Part shown: in pieces, positions 16,244-25,141 of the stretch | Numbering within the stretch: the first letter of the stretch is position 1 | Layout: every line of letters begins with the position of its first letter | From: Infirmifilum sp. NZ | Lineage (GTDB): Archaea > Thermoproteota > Thermoprotei > Thermofilales > Thermofilaceae | Direction: 5' to 3' | Length of the DNA stretch: 64,000 nucleotides | NCBI RefSeq assembly: GCF_022693705.1 | Contig: NZ_CP094288.1 | Span: 1,286,354-1,350,353, forward strand | Position numbers and translations under genes: made by a program | The notes under the pieces: model-generated | What the model was told of the DNA's origin: nothing | What the model saw: only the letters and a program-made list of their open reading frames with translations | Databases searched by the model: none

Positions 16244-17845
16244 CTCGAGCTTTAACAGCAGGTGGACAAGCTTCTCGATGTCCCACGGTGGAGTGACCAC
16301 CGGTACTTCGGCTAACTGCGAGACCTCCTTAAAATAGTCGTTAAGGACCTCGGCGAGCCTCTCGTAGAGGGAGTAGTAGCGACTGTAGATCTCCACGGCG
16401 CCTGCCTCGGGCTTGATCCTCACTCTCTCCTTGAAGAACAACTTCGCCGCCTCTCCGTAGCTGCCGACGGCCCCGCTGGCAACCGCCACCAGCATGGCGT
16501 CACCGCCGAGGGCGGCGTCCAGTAGCTCCGGCAAAACCACCTCCAGGCCTGTGACGTTCGACTTAATCCGAGCCCACGTGGGCGACTTCGCACCCCCGCC
16601 CATCAGCACGAGCTCCGACGGCTTTATCTCGAACTCTCTCAGAACCTCTAGGATCTTCCTCAACTCGTAGGCGACCCCCTCCATCATGGCTCTGAAGATG
16701 TGGGCCCTCGTGTGGAACACCGTTAACCCGAAGATGACGCCCCTAGCGTGGGGGTTCCAACGCGGACTCCGAGCACCGGAGAAAAACGGTAGGACTATTA
16801 AGCCGTTGGATCCGGGTGGAACGTACTCGGCCTCCATATCTAGGTACTCGTAGGCCCTGCGCTTGGTTGAGCTAGCCAGCAGGTTAACGCCCTCAGCGAG
16901 GTTGTCCCGGAACCACCTCAGTATAGCCCCAGCGGTCGACATACCAGCTTCAAGGGCCCACGTGCCAGGTATAGGCCCAACCCCCACAGAGAACCTCATC
17001 TTTGGGTCTAGGCGCGGCTCCCTGAGCAGGGTTGCCGTAGTCGAACCAGTGCCCGTAGACTCCTCCACTCGGCTGGGGTCAAGGATACCCGCCCCGAGGA
17101 TCTCGGCGGTCCTGTCCCCCGTCCCGGCTAGCACCGGCGTGCCTGCCCTCAAGCCGGTCAAGGAGGCAGCTTCGGGTGTAACTTCGCCGGCGACTTCCCA
17201 GCTAGGTAGCGACTCCGGGAGGAGGTCAGCGTACTCGCCTAGCCCGAGGTCTCTTATCAGCTCGTCATCCCAGCGCTGGGAGTGTATGTTGAAAAGCATC
17301 GTTCGCGACGCTACAGTGTGATCTGTGACGGTTACCCCGGTCAATCTGTAAATAATGTAGTCTTTAGGCTGCAGGCCCACCTTAGCCCTTTTAAGAAGCT
17401 CGGGCTGATTTTCCTTGAACCACAAGAGCTTCGTTGCGGTGAACGTTGCGTCGACGACTAGACCCGTTTTCCTGTATATTTCCTCTGGGTTGATCCTCTC
17501 CTTTATTTTCTCGGCTTGCGGCGCGCTCCTCCTGTCCATCCAAATTGGAACACGTCCGAGGCTACGCCCGCTCTCATCTAGGAAAGCCATGGTCTCCCGC
17601 TGGCTGCTTGCGCACACACCTAGAATACTCCCAGGATCCACCCTCGACTTCTTGAGGACACCTCGAACTACCTGCACTGCAGTGTTCCACCAGTCATCCG
17701 GATCTTGCTCCGCCCACCCCGGGCGCGGGAAGTATGTCGGGTACTCCTGCCCCTCTAATGCGAGAAGCTTGCCGGTTACGTGAAACAGGGCCGATTTAAC
17801 AGTGGTTGTGCCAACGTCTACGGCTAGAATGTACTCCTTCTGCAT
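16238..17845 (-). CDS. FGGY-family carbohydrate kinase
   Basis: 535 residues. N-terminal ATPase-core motif AVDVGTTTVKSALF, then WAEQDPDDWW, CASSQRETMAF, the central TGTGSTTATLL and the C-terminal MGGGAKSPTWARI are all FGGY signatures (two actin-like domains). The family phosphorylates xylulose, ribulose, glycerol, gluconate and other polyols; the sequence looks nearest to xylulokinase-type members but the substrate is not certain. The length is slightly above the common 490-510, with an extra C-terminal helix. Given the cyclitol/sugar-acid enzymes elsewhere in the window, a role in sugar catabolism is reasonable. Confidence 0.85.
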   Translation of the reverse strand: MQKEYILAVDVGTTTVKSALFHVTGKLLALEGQEYPTYFPRPGWAEQDPDDWWNTAVQVVRGVLKKSRVDPGSILGVCASSQRETMAFLDESGRSLGRVPIWMDRRSAPQAEKIKERINPEEIYRKTGLVVDATFTATKLLWFKENQPELLKRAKVGLQPKDYIIYRLTGVTVTDHTVASRTMLFNIHSQRWDDELIRDLGLGEYADLLPESLPSWEVAGEVTPEAASLTGLRAGTPVLAGTGDRTAEILGAGILDPSRVEESTGTGSTTATLLREPRLDPKMRFSVGVGPIPGTWALEAGMSTAGAILRWFRDNLAEGVNLLASSTKRRAYEYLDMEAEYVPPGSNGLIVLPFFSGARSPRWNPHARGVIFGLTVFHTRAHIFRAMMEGVAYELRKILEVLREFEIKPSELVLMGGGAKSPTWARIKSNVTGLEVVLPELLDAALGGDAMLVAVASGAVGSYGEAAKLFFKERVRIKPEAGAVEIYSRYYSLYERLAEVLNDYFKEVSQLAEVPVVTPPWDIEKLVHLLLKLES

Positions 17846-17927
17846 CGTGTGTAAATCGCGTCCGCTATGAGATAAAGAGTAGTTACTATGCGCTTTTATT
17901 CAATGACACATTTATCGGTAATAAGCT

Positions 17928-18533
17928 TTAACCGCTAGCTTTTCCAGCGGTTTTGAGGTGCTCCTTCTTTATAGCAACTTCTCGACCGCAGTGGGAGCAC
18001 CTGAAGATAACGCTCTCACTAGTCTCACCAACCTTCTCTTTAAGCGGCCTCCCACAGTAGCACACGAAGCCTATGAGGCGGGCCGGGTTCCCCGCGACGA
18101 GACCGTGAGGTGGGACGTCTTTCGTTACAACGCTCCCGGCGGCGACCATGGCGTACTCGCCTATAGTGACTCCGCACACGATCGTAGCATTGGCCCCTAT
18201 GCTTGCCCCCCTCTTCACGACTGTGGGAACGACCTCCCAGTCGGTGGAGAATGCTCGAGGGTACTTGTCGTTCGTGAACACCGCATACGGTCCCACGAAG
18301 ACGTCATCCTCGATGACCACGCCGCGGTAGACGGACACGCCGTTCTGTATTTTCACCCGGTCCCCCACCACGGCACCAGCGTCAATGTACACGTCCTTAC
18401 CTATGTTGCAGTTTCTCCCAATGCGCGCCCCGGATCTCACGTGCGCGAAGTGCCATATACGCGTCCCCTCCCCCACCTCCGCGCCCTCCTCTACTACCGC
18501 TGTGGGGTGCGCGTAAAAGCCTCTTTGGCTCAT
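17928..18533 (-). CDS. Hexapeptide-repeat N-acetyltransferase with zinc ribbon
   Basis: 201 residues. Residues 8-150 are left-handed beta-helix repeats (isoleucine-patch hexapeptides such as IGRNCN, VGDRVK, IGANAT) with the loop [11 protein letters not shown] typical of the WlbB/WbpD group, which acetylates the 3-amino group of UDP-2-acetamido-3-amino sugars for surface polysaccharide. The last 45 residues add two Cys pairs (CYCG and CSHCG), a zinc ribbon that is not part of the usual enzyme. ATG 18533 start. No sugar-nucleotide aminotransferase is adjacent, so the donor pathway lies elsewhere. Confidence 0.8.
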   Translation of the reverse strand: MSQRGFYAHPTAVVEEGAEVGEGTRIWHFAHVRSGARIGRNCNIGKDVYIDAGAVVGDRVKIQNGVSVYRGVVIEDDVFVGPYAVFTNDKYPRAFSTDWEVVPTVVKRGASIGANATIVCGVTIGEYAMVAAGSVVTKDVPPHGLVAGNPARLIGFVCYCGRPLKEKVGETSESVIFRCSHCGREVAIKKEHLKTAGKASG

Positions 18534-18564
18534 AGGTAACCCCCTCCTTGTTCCCCAAGGGATA

Positions 18565-19206
18565 CTACTTAAGGTTTTTCAGAGTGCTCCAGGACCTGCG
18601 GACTATTGGAGGTAGTGCCCCCTTCCTCTCAATCCACATGGCGACGAACCTGAGGGTCTTTGGATCCGATGGGTACCCTGAACCGAAGTCGCCGTAGATC
18701 TTCTTGAGCTCGCTCACTATTCTCTCGCGCTCGGCCTTAGCGATGATCGAAGCTGCTGAAACTATAATGTACTTTCTGTCTGCGTGGTTCTCGGCCACAA
18801 CCTCAACTCCTCCGCCTATCAGCTCAGACAGCCTCCTGCCAAACCTCTCCGGTACCGGGTCAGGGGAGTCCACGTACACTTTCTCGACGGGAACCCTTTT
18901 CCTCGCCTCGAGCACCAGCTCAGCCATGACCCTAAGCTCCAGCTCGTTTAAGCTCGCGAACCCTACCCTCTGCACAGCCTTGTCTATCTCGTCCGGAGGG
19001 ACAACGCGCAAAGCGGAGTATTCTAGGATGCTGTCTAAAGCTCTCCGTATCTTCTCCCGGCGTCCCGGGGAAACGAGCTTTGAGTCTTTAACGCCCAAAG
19101 CCTCCAGCCACTTGAGCTTAACAGGGTTGGCACACGCGATCGCGACAACCATTGGCCCTATGAGAGGCCCCCTACCCGCTTCGTCGATACCTGCAACCAC
19201 GCTCAA
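18565..19206 (-). CDS. rnhB: Ribonuclease HII
   Basis: 213 residues. The N-terminal [17 protein letters not shown] holds the first two acidic catalytic residues, VYVDSPDP the third, and the [10 protein letters not shown] motif near the C-terminus is diagnostic for RNase HII. It cuts RNA in RNA/DNA hybrids and single ribonucleotides in DNA during replication and repair. The frame starts at TTG 19206; GTG 19200, two codons later, is an equally good start. A TAGGAG site lies upstream. Confidence 0.95.
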   Translation of the reverse strand: MSVVAGIDEAGRGPLIGPMVVAIACANPVKLKWLEALGVKDSKLVSPGRREKIRRALDSILEYSALRVVPPDEIDKAVQRVGFASLNELELRVMAELVLEARKRVPVEKVYVDSPDPVPERFGRRLSELIGGGVEVVAENHADRKYIIVSAASIIAKAERERIVSELKKIYGDFGSGYPSDPKTLRFVAMWIERKGALPPIVRRSWSTLKNLK

Positions 19207-19452
19207 AGCTCAACTCCTAGATACGTAATCCATGGTACTTTTTAGTTTTTCACCCGTTTTCTTCTGTGTTCGACTTATGCTTTCTCTCACTCCCGAGGGT
19301 TGGAGAAGATGTTGTGGGAGGGTTTCGAGCTACATCCGTGGCCCCCTCGACGCTTAGCGGTCACAGCACATATGAAGAATTATAACGCTCCTCCCTGGAA
19401 CCCCGAGGGGGCAAGACCACACCCTTTTTAGCTCCGCAGGCCTATCTACTCT
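19207..19452. other. Intergenic region, divergent rnhB/nadM promoters
   Basis: 246 bp. CTTTTTAG about 27 nt before GTG 19453 is the nadM promoter. The middle carries G-rich and C-rich runs and a 13-mer GTTGTGGGAGGGT (about 19313-19325) that recurs near 63426. No open frame longer than about 20 codons was convincing and no RNA family was recognised. Confidence 0.35.
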
Positions 19453-19980
19453 GTGTTCGGTAGGACATTGTTCCCAGGACGTTTCCAACCTGTTCACAAA
19501 GGACACGTTGAAGCCTTACGCTGGTTACTCGGGATCAGCGAGGAGGTGATCGTGCTGGTCACGGCGGCGCAGTACAGCTTCACGTTCGAGAACCCCTTCA
19601 CCGCCGGGGAGAGGATTACGATGCTGAGGCGCGCGCTCAGAGAGGTTTGGGACAGGCTTTACGTGATTCCCTTAGACAACATTCCCGACAATTCTCTCTG
19701 GCTAGACTACGTTGAGAAGCGTGTACCTGGATTCGAAGCCGTCTGCACTGGCAATCCCTTTGTGGAGCTCCTTGCACGCGCTAAGGGATATGAGGTCGTG
19801 AGGCCGCCAAACTTCGATAGGGAGCTTTTCCAGGGAAGGCTTGTGAGGAGGCTGATCGCAGAGGGAGGTAAGTGGGATGAGCTTGTCCCAGTGGAGGTTG
19901 CCGAGTACATTAAAAGCATAGGAGGGGAGGATAGACTGCGCCTGCTGGCTTCAACCGAGAACGTCGTGTTCAAGCTCTAG
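19453..19980 (+). CDS. nadM: Nicotinamide-nucleotide adenylyltransferase
   Basis: 175 residues, the standard archaeal NadM size. FPGRFQPVHKGHVEAL contains the nucleotidyltransferase HxGH motif (His15, His18); GERITMLRRAL and the C-terminal SIGGEDRLR region follow. The ISTMTR-type motif common in the family is less clear: the corresponding region reads LFQGRLVRRLIAEGG, i.e. the GxxVRRLI form usual in archaea. It joins NMN and ATP to NAD+ in the cytoplasm. GTG start with a TATA-like box 27 nt upstream, so leaderless. Confidence 0.93.
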   Translation: MFGRTLFPGRFQPVHKGHVEALRWLLGISEEVIVLVTAAQYSFTFENPFTAGERITMLRRALREVWDRLYVIPLDNIPDNSLWLDYVEKRVPGFEAVCTGNPFVELLARAKGYEVVRPPNFDRELFQGRLVRRLIAEGGKWDELVPVEVAEYIKSIGGEDRLRLLASTENVVFKL

Positions 19981-19994
19981 CTCAGGCAGAGCAG

Positions 19995-20963
19995 CTACCC
20001 GAGGACCCGCACAACCACCTTCACTGCGCCGCTTTTCGATAGCCTATACAGGGCGGACAGTGCCTCGCTTGTGCCGACCTCTCCTCTCCTGGCTACGAGC
20101 TCGACGAAGTCCGAGAACTCGAAGACTTTATTGTCGCTCGAGGAGGCCAGCCACAGCACAGACTCGAGAACCTTAGCTTCACTAGGTGCGAGGTTCTTGT
20201 TCAGGACTTCCTCCGCAGTGCTCTTAATCCTTCTAAGCTCCGCGTAGAACTTCTGCGTGTCCAGCGGCTGGGGGTTCACCTTGAGCTCCACGAGCTCCTG
20301 CTCCAGCCTGTTAAGATTTTCGATCTCCCTTTCTAGGACGCTTTTCTCTTGGAGAACCGCGGCGGCAACGGCCCTTCTAGCCACTTCTCGTGTCGCCTGC
20401 AGATCTCTGAGTATGAAACCGAGAGCCTTCTCGTACTCGGCTCTCAGAGCTCTCTCTACTCTATCGAGCTCCTCCAGCCCCCTCTCGAGGTCTGCCAGAG
20501 TGGACATTTTAGGCTCTTTCAGTAGCAGCTCTTGAAACCTTCTCACCCTTGCCGCTGCTTTGGCGGCTTCAGAGGCCATCGTTGGGTTGAGCGGGCTCAC
20601 GAGCTTCACGTAGCTCTCAACTCTTTCGACAGCCCTGTCTGCCTCCGGTAGCACTTTCTCAACTCTCTCAAGGAAGCTCAGTGTCTGTGTAAGCACCTCC
20701 TCAAGAGACCTGAGACCCCTCTCGTACTCCTCGAGCCTCTGAGGCAGAGCCTCGGACTCGGGCGGGAGGGGTGGGTCGGGGATCGTGAGCTCGGATGCTA
20801 TTTTCTCTACGAGGGCCTTCAAGAAGGCGTTGGACTCGCCTTTCCTCAACAATTCCTCGTAAAGCCGCTCCACTCTGGAGATCTCTTCACTCACTTTCTG
20901 GCTGGACTGAGCCAGGTAGTCGAGCAGGTACTTCTTCGGCCTCTTTTTAAGCAGGACTTCCAT
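19995..20963 (-). CDS. Coiled-coil protein with a C-terminal winged-helix-like domain
   Basis: 322 residues, no family recognised. Residues 15-250 are mostly long charged helices with heptad-like Leu spacing (LERVEKVLPEADRAVERVESY, LEREIENLNRLEQELVEL), so an extended coiled coil is likely. The last 65 residues (VLWLASSSDNKVFEFSDFV, then SALYRLSKSGAVKVVVRVLG) have the spacing of a winged helix. No signal peptide or membrane segment. It ends 14 bp from the convergent nadM and is upstream of nothing obvious; a structural or chromatin-associated role would be a guess. Confidence 0.6.
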   Translation of the reverse strand: MEVLLKKRPKKYLLDYLAQSSQKVSEEISRVERLYEELLRKGESNAFLKALVEKIASELTIPDPPLPPESEALPQRLEEYERGLRSLEEVLTQTLSFLERVEKVLPEADRAVERVESYVKLVSPLNPTMASEAAKAAARVRRFQELLLKEPKMSTLADLERGLEELDRVERALRAEYEKALGFILRDLQATREVARRAVAAAVLQEKSVLEREIENLNRLEQELVELKVNPQPLDTQKFYAELRRIKSTAEEVLNKNLAPSEAKVLESVLWLASSSDNKVFEFSDFVELVARRGEVGTSEALSALYRLSKSGAVKVVVRVLG

Positions 20964-21029
20964 GAACCTCTAGGAAGAAGAGAAAGCTTGCAGCAAAATG
21001 TATGTATTGCTTAAAATGCTGTTGAACGG

Positions 21030-21371
21030 CTATATGAGGCCTTTCTCCTTAGCCTTCTTGATCACTTCTTCAACGAGTTCTTCCTTGGACTTGCCCTCGG
21101 ATTCCACGCCAAGCTTCTCGGCGAGCTTTCTAAGCTCCTCATCTGAGAGGGAGGTTGCTTGGGGTTTAGGGGATGCCGCCTCTTCAACCGAAGAGGTTAT
21201 CTTCTGGCTCTCCTCCCGGAATATCCTGACAGCCTCACCGGCGGCCTTAGCGAGCTCGGGAAGCTTCTTCGGCCCAAAGAGTATTAGCGCGATTACGATG
21301 AGGAGGAGTATCTCGGTGGGACCTATGTTGAACTGAAGGGGGATCACCGGGTAGCCTCCAACCGGGTACAT
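21030..21371 (-). CDS. tatA: Twin-arginine translocase subunit TatA
   Basis: About 113 residues from ATG 21371. One membrane helix (GPTEILLLIVIALILFGPKK) followed by the conserved FGPKKLPELAKAAGEAVRIFRE amphipathic helix is the TatA/B signature. The C-terminal 65 residues are charged and end in a SAP-like helix pair (LSDEELRKLAEKLG, KEELVEEVIKK), an unusual tail for TatA. TatA forms the pore for export of folded proteins. TATA-like AATATTTTTT near 21402-21415 supports ATG 21371 rather than upstream in-frame ATGs at 21419 or 21464. No tatC is in the window. Confidence 0.88.
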   Translation of the reverse strand: MYPVGGYPVIPLQFNIGPTEILLLIVIALILFGPKKLPELAKAAGEAVRIFREESQKITSSVEEAASPKPQATSLSDEELRKLAEKLGVESEGKSKEELVEEVIKKAKEKGLI

Positions 21372-21401
21372 TTGCGCACCAAAGCTTAGCTCAGCAAGGG
21401 T

Positions 21402-21415
21402 GGTAAAAAATATTT
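21402..21415. promoter_or_regulatory. Shared TATA-like box, tatA / asparaginase
   Basis: The run AAAAAATATTTC is readable as a TATA box on both strands. It is about 28 nt before GTG 21438 (plus, leaderless) and about 38 nt before ATG 21371 (minus, short leader). The genes are divergent with a 66-bp gap. Confidence 0.45.
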
Positions 21416-21437
21416 CCATGAAAGCCTTGCCTAAGCT

Positions 21438-22385
21438 GTGCCACGAGAAGTGCTCGTAATTCACGGCGGTGCGGGGAGGTTCAGACCCTCTATTTTGGAG
21501 GAGCGGGCAGCGATCGAGGAGGCATTGCGCTCAGCCCTCTATGATGGCATGAGTGCGCTATCCTCGGGAAACGCTCTGGATGCGGTTGAAGCGGCGGTGA
21601 AGAGCATGGAAGGCTCCGGCGTCTTCAACGCGGGAAAAGGAGCATCACTTAACCTTCTGGGAGAGCAGGAGCTTGACGCGAGCGTGATGTTCGGGAGAGA
21701 CCTAAGCTTCGGAGCCGTAGCCTCGCTAAAGTACACCTGGAATGCCGTGTCGCTGGCGCGCAAGGTCATGGAGAGAACAGATCACGTCTTTCTCGTGGGC
21801 TACGGGGCCGATAAGCTGGCAGAGGCCTTGGGCTTCGAGCGTATCCCGCCCCCTTCGCCAAGGCTCCTCGAGAGGTATCGAGAGCTTCTCGAAAAGGTGA
21901 GGAGCCTCGGCTATGATTTATGGAGGAGGAATTTTGAGATCGTCAGGCTTTTTCTACCAGATACTGTCGGAGCAGTTGCCTTAGACAGGGATGGAAACCT
22001 GGCGGCTGCCACCAGCACTGGCGGGCTGTGGTTGAAGCTCCCGGGACGTGTGGGCGACACACCCCTCCCCGGAGCAGGCGTCTACGCCGAGAACGGAGTG
22101 GTGGCGGTCTCTGCTACCGGTATCGGGGAGCTCATCGCCAGGTACCTTGCAGCGGCGAGAGTGGCCTTCAAGGTGAAGTCCGGCGTAAGCGTTGAGCAGG
22201 CTGTTCGTGACGTGGTGCACGAGGTCACGAGGCTGTTTTCCGAGGAAAACACAATCGGGTTGATAGCCCTCGACGCGGCTGGGAACATCGGGATTCACTC
22301 CAACTGTGAGGTTTTCCTGAGAGGTTACACGTTTAAGGGCGGAGAGCCGCGGGTAGCGTTGCTAGGAAGCGAGGAGCCTCATTAG
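21438..22385 (+). CDS. Isoaspartyl peptidase / plant-type L-asparaginase (Ntn hydrolase)
   Basis: 315 residues. EVLVIHGGAGRF at the start and DTVGAVALDRDGN near residue 175 are signatures of Ntn-type asparaginase precursors; the Thr of DTVG becomes the N-terminal nucleophile after self-cleavage into two subunits. TSTGGLWLKLPGRVGDTPLPGAG (in two parts) forms the substrate site. It removes isoaspartyl residues from damaged proteins or hydrolyses asparagine, useful at high temperature where deamidation is fast. GTG 21438 is leaderless from a TATA box shared with tatA. Its end overlaps the convergent membrane-protein gene by 24 nt. Confidence 0.92.
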   Translation: MPREVLVIHGGAGRFRPSILEERAAIEEALRSALYDGMSALSSGNALDAVEAAVKSMEGSGVFNAGKGASLNLLGEQELDASVMFGRDLSFGAVASLKYTWNAVSLARKVMERTDHVFLVGYGADKLAEALGFERIPPPSPRLLERYRELLEKVRSLGYDLWRRNFEIVRLFLPDTVGAVALDRDGNLAAATSTGGLWLKLPGRVGDTPLPGAGVYAENGVVAVSATGIGELIARYLAAARVAFKVKSGVSVEQAVRDVVHEVTRLFSEENTIGLIALDAAGNIGIHSNCEVFLRGYTFKGGEPRVALLGSEEPH

Positions 22386-22859
22386 CACTTTTTCTGTCCT
22401 CTTGCCCTTTATGTACATGTGCGCTGATACCGCAGCCAGCACTGACGAGAAGACAAGCAGCGAGAGGTTGGCGTTAACTGCGGCGAGCGCAGCGGAAAGC
22501 AGCGCGAAAAACAGGCTTGCTGACGAGGTCGCTTTTGAGAGCTTGACCTTCGATGCTTCTCTCTCAAGGAAGCCGTGCGCAACTCTAACCCTCAGTGCTG
22601 ATGCGACAACGTAGAGTGTGCCGAGAGCCAGAACTAGCGATGCGAAGAGCATTGAGACCGTGCCTGCAGTCGCTTGCGTATGTCTTGTGATGTTGCCTGA
22701 CGGCTGGGAAGGTACCGTTGTTGTGTTAGAGGAAAGGGTTCTGATCTGGGTCGCTGTACTCACCTCCTCGCTTCGACCCTCCTGCCTCTCCAGCGAGGTA
22801 ACTATCGTTGTCGATAGAAGCAGGATTGAGACGATCAATGCTACGATCGACCTGATCAT
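22362..22859 (-). CDS. Membrane protein with Ser/Thr-rich segment
   Basis: 165 residues from ATG 22859. N-terminal hydrophobic segment (IRSIVALIVSILLLSTTIVT) resembling a signal anchor, then a 40-residue Ser/Thr/Gln-rich stretch with N-x-T sites that could be glycosylated outside the cell, then one more membrane helix (SMLFASLVLALGTLYVVA), a charged loop and two further hydrophobic segments. No family recognised. A longer frame to 22949 would overlap the neighbouring carrier gene; TTTATTTG about 34 nt before ATG 22859 supports the shorter start. Confidence 0.6.
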   Translation of the reverse strand: MIRSIVALIVSILLLSTTIVTSLERQEGRSEEVSTATQIRTLSSNTTTVPSQPSGNITRHTQATAGTVSMLFASLVLALGTLYVVASALRVRVAHGFLEREASKVKLSKATSSASLFFALLSAALAAVNANLSLLVFSSVLAAVSAHMYIKGKRTEKVLMRLLAS

Positions 22860-22908
22860 ACTCCGATTACATGAAGCCGAAGATACAAATAAACTAAACG
22901 TATCGAGG

Positions 22909-23784
22909 CTACAGCCGAACGAAGACGAGTAGCAGAGGTAGAACAGCAACGGTGCTTACAAGCGTGGACGTCACAACTATGCGTGCCACCCGTTTAGCGT
23001 CCAAGCCAAGTTCCCGCGAGATAGGTACACAGGACGCGGCGCTGGGCATAACGCTCTCTAGGACAGCCACGCCCCTATCCACGCCCTCGAGGATACCTGT
23101 CTTGACGAACAGAAGTGTGAGGGGAACTACTACGGCGAGCCTGTACGCGTAGGACTTTAACCCCTCTGGGTCAAGCGCAGGCTTAACGCCGAACTCAACC
23201 CCTAACTGGACTAGGGCTATGGTCGCAGCGGCATCGGAAAACGGCTTCAGGAGCTGTATAACGAGGCTGGGCAAAGTTACCCTTACTGCTCCTAGCACCA
23301 GTCCCAGCATCACGGCGGTGATTGGCGGGAAGGACAGGATTCTTCTTGCCAGAGAGTATGGGGAGCTGATCCTGCTTGAGAGCGTGGGAGCTAAGACGTT
23401 AGAGACGGAGTTGTTACCGAAAATGTAAAAGCCCACACTCGCGACGCCCTCTGTGCCCCACAAGGACTGGGCGATTCCGACAGGCAAGTACCCCGCGTTT
23501 GCGTACATTGAAGTTAAGACGACTTCAGCTTCCTCTTTCAGAGACCTTGTTAGCAAGAACGTTAAAACGACGCTCAGAGCGCTTAGAGCGGTGAGGGCGA
23601 ATGGTCGCAGATCTGTTGCCTGGAAAACACGGCTGTACGTGGACGTGAACAGGAGTGCTGGCAGAAAGACGTAAAGGACCACCCTCGAAAAGAAGTAGAG
23701 CTCCCTTTCCCCGGGGCTCAGGCCGGCTCCGAGTAAAACCCCGATCACTATGGGCGTGTAAATACTTAGAACGATTTCTAGCAC
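22909..23784 (-). CDS. AEC (auxin efflux carrier) family transporter
   Basis: 291 residues with about ten hydrophobic segments. LYVFLPALLFTSTYSRV, then MYANAGYLPVGIAQSLWG and FGNNSVSNV are the conserved helix-break features of the AEC/bile-acid-sodium superfamily (family pattern: P...f..l, N.gfiG.Pl). Such carriers move organic acids such as malate or malonate across the cytoplasmic membrane; substrate unknown here. GTG start with GTTAAAAG about 27 nt upstream. It is 49 bp upstream of the Ser/Thr-rich membrane protein on the same strand. Confidence 0.85.
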   Translation of the reverse strand: MLEIVLSIYTPIVIGVLLGAGLSPGERELYFFSRVVLYVFLPALLFTSTYSRVFQATDLRPFALTALSALSVVLTFLLTRSLKEEAEVVLTSMYANAGYLPVGIAQSLWGTEGVASVGFYIFGNNSVSNVLAPTLSSRISSPYSLARRILSFPPITAVMLGLVLGAVRVTLPSLVIQLLKPFSDAAATIALVQLGVEFGVKPALDPEGLKSYAYRLAVVVPLTLLFVKTGILEGVDRGVAVLESVMPSAASCVPISRELGLDAKRVARIVVTSTLVSTVAVLPLLLVFVRL

Positions 23785-23835
23785 AAAAGCTGTTACTTAG
23801 CAAAGCTTTTAACTCTATTCACAGCTTTCAGCTTG

Positions 23836-24765
23836 ATGCTTGCCGTTTCAGTTAAAAAGGGGAGGAACGCCCACTTGGTCCCCTTCCCGTGGAAGATCAG
23901 CATCGTCGCATTCATGGCGAACCCTCCTCTAATGAAAAGCGACGTTCAGGCGGCTGTCGAAACAATAACGGTTCTAGCCAAAGACCCCTTCTTCGATGTC
24001 ATAGAGGTTAACCTCATGAGCGATGAGGCTTGGGAAACCGTAGCGCCGATTCTCCAAAGCAGTGGAGTGGACGTCGCTGTTGGGCTTCAGCCGATGACTA
24101 CAGCTCAAGGCCTGAACCCCTCATCTGTTAATGAGGACGAGAGAAGGAAGGCTGTCGAGGCTCTCTCGCAAGCAATAAAGATCGCGGCCGCAAGGGGGGT
24201 AAAGAAGGTAGGCTTCTCGAGCGGGGCTGACCCCGGCCCCGAAAACCGGGAGGCGGCAAAGGACTCGCTCGTCAAAAGCCTTAAGGAACTTGCTAGCCTC
24301 GGCTCGAGGCTCGGCGTAAGCCTAATCCTAGAGACTTTCGACAGAGAGTGGGATAAGAGGCAGCTGATAGGGCCTATAGATGAAGCGGTTGAAGTTGTCC
24401 GAGAAGTCAGGCAGGAGTACAGCAACATCGGGCTACTGTGGGACCTCAGCCACGCGCCCATGCTGAACGAGAAGCCGGCCGCCCTATTCCGCGCGAAAGA
24501 CTACCTCTCTCACATCCACATCGGGTGCTCTAAGAAGCTACCCGACGGCAGGATGGTCGACTGGCACCCAGGCTTCTACAGGCCAGGGGCTGTCAACGGG
24601 GTCGAAGACGTTGAAGAGCTGTTGAGGGTTCTCGCTGAAATCGGGTACAGCGGAGCCGTCGGCTTCGAGGTTAAACCCGAGGAGGGTCAGCACTGGAGGG
24701 AGGTGGTTGAGGCCGCGAAAGGTGTGCTCTACACGGCTTTCGCTCGGGTGGTGGAGCGTGAGTAA
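23836..24765 (+). CDS. Xylose isomerase-like TIM-barrel protein
   Basis: About 309 residues. AP-endonuclease-2/sugar-isomerase-type TIM barrel: [37 protein letters not shown], and [10 protein letters not shown] carry the Glu, Asp, His and Glu metal ligands at the expected strand ends. The long loop between the third and fourth ligands is larger than usual. Family members isomerise or epimerise sugars, sugar acids and inosose. The cyclophilin-like protein and aldolase that follow with short overlaps suggest a three-gene catabolic operon, substrate unknown. ATG 23836 follows CTTTTAAC by about 29 nt. Confidence 0.8.
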   Translation: MLAVSVKKGRNAHLVPFPWKISIVAFMANPPLMKSDVQAAVETITVLAKDPFFDVIEVNLMSDEAWETVAPILQSSGVDVAVGLQPMTTAQGLNPSSVNEDERRKAVEALSQAIKIAAARGVKKVGFSSGADPGPENREAAKDSLVKSLKELASLGSRLGVSLILETFDREWDKRQLIGPIDEAVEVVREVRQEYSNIGLLWDLSHAPMLNEKPAALFRAKDYLSHIHIGCSKKLPDGRMVDWHPGFYRPGAVNGVEDVEELLRVLAEIGYSGAVGFEVKPEEGQHWREVVEAAKGVLYTAFARVVERE

Positions 24766-25141
24766 GCTAAAGATAATCTTCCCCGAAAGCATAGGGGTAG
24801 TTGAGGTGGAGCTGACCGGGCGGAACCCCAAGACCGCAGAGGCTATCATCAAGGCTGCGCCCTTCGAGAGCAGGGTTAACCTTTGGGGGCAGGAAATCTA
24901 CTTCTCCACACCCGTTAGGGTGGGCCAGGAGGTAGGCTCGGAGATCGTCGAGAGAGGCGACGTTGCCTACTGGCCTCCCGGAAACGCTATTTGCCTCTTC
25001 TTCGGGCCAACTCCCGTGAGTAAGCCGGGTGAGATCAGGCCCGCGAGCCCAGTCAACGTATTTGGGAGGGTTGTGGGCGATCCAGACCGCCTGAAGGCTG
25101 TGAAGAGCGGCGAGAAAGTGAGAGTTGAGTGGGAGCCTTGA
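24758..25141 (+). CDS. Cyclophilin-like DUF3830/COG2164-type protein
   Basis: 127 residues from GTG 24758, overlapping the previous gene by eight bases. All-beta protein with [26 protein letters not shown] and [21 protein letters not shown], the signature of the archaeal/bacterial cyclophilin-like beta-barrel group (related to DUF369/DUF3830). These are small proteins of unclear biochemical role, often placed in operons for sugar or organic acid degradation. The location between a sugar isomerase-like gene and an aldolase fits that pattern. Catalytic prolyl isomerase residues are not obvious. Confidence 0.75.
   Translation: MSKLKIIFPESIGVVEVELTGRNPKTAEAIIKAAPFESRVNLWGQEIYFSTPVRVGQEVGSEIVERGDVAYWPPGNAICLFFGPTPVSKPGEIRPASPVNVFGRVVGDPDRLKAVKSGEKVRVEWEP

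Noticed and set aside
19207..19452. Possible structured RNA (SRP or RNase P type) in the rnhB/nadM gap
   Set aside because: None of the conserved core motifs of SRP RNA or RNase P RNA were recognised; only short hairpins and a TATA box.
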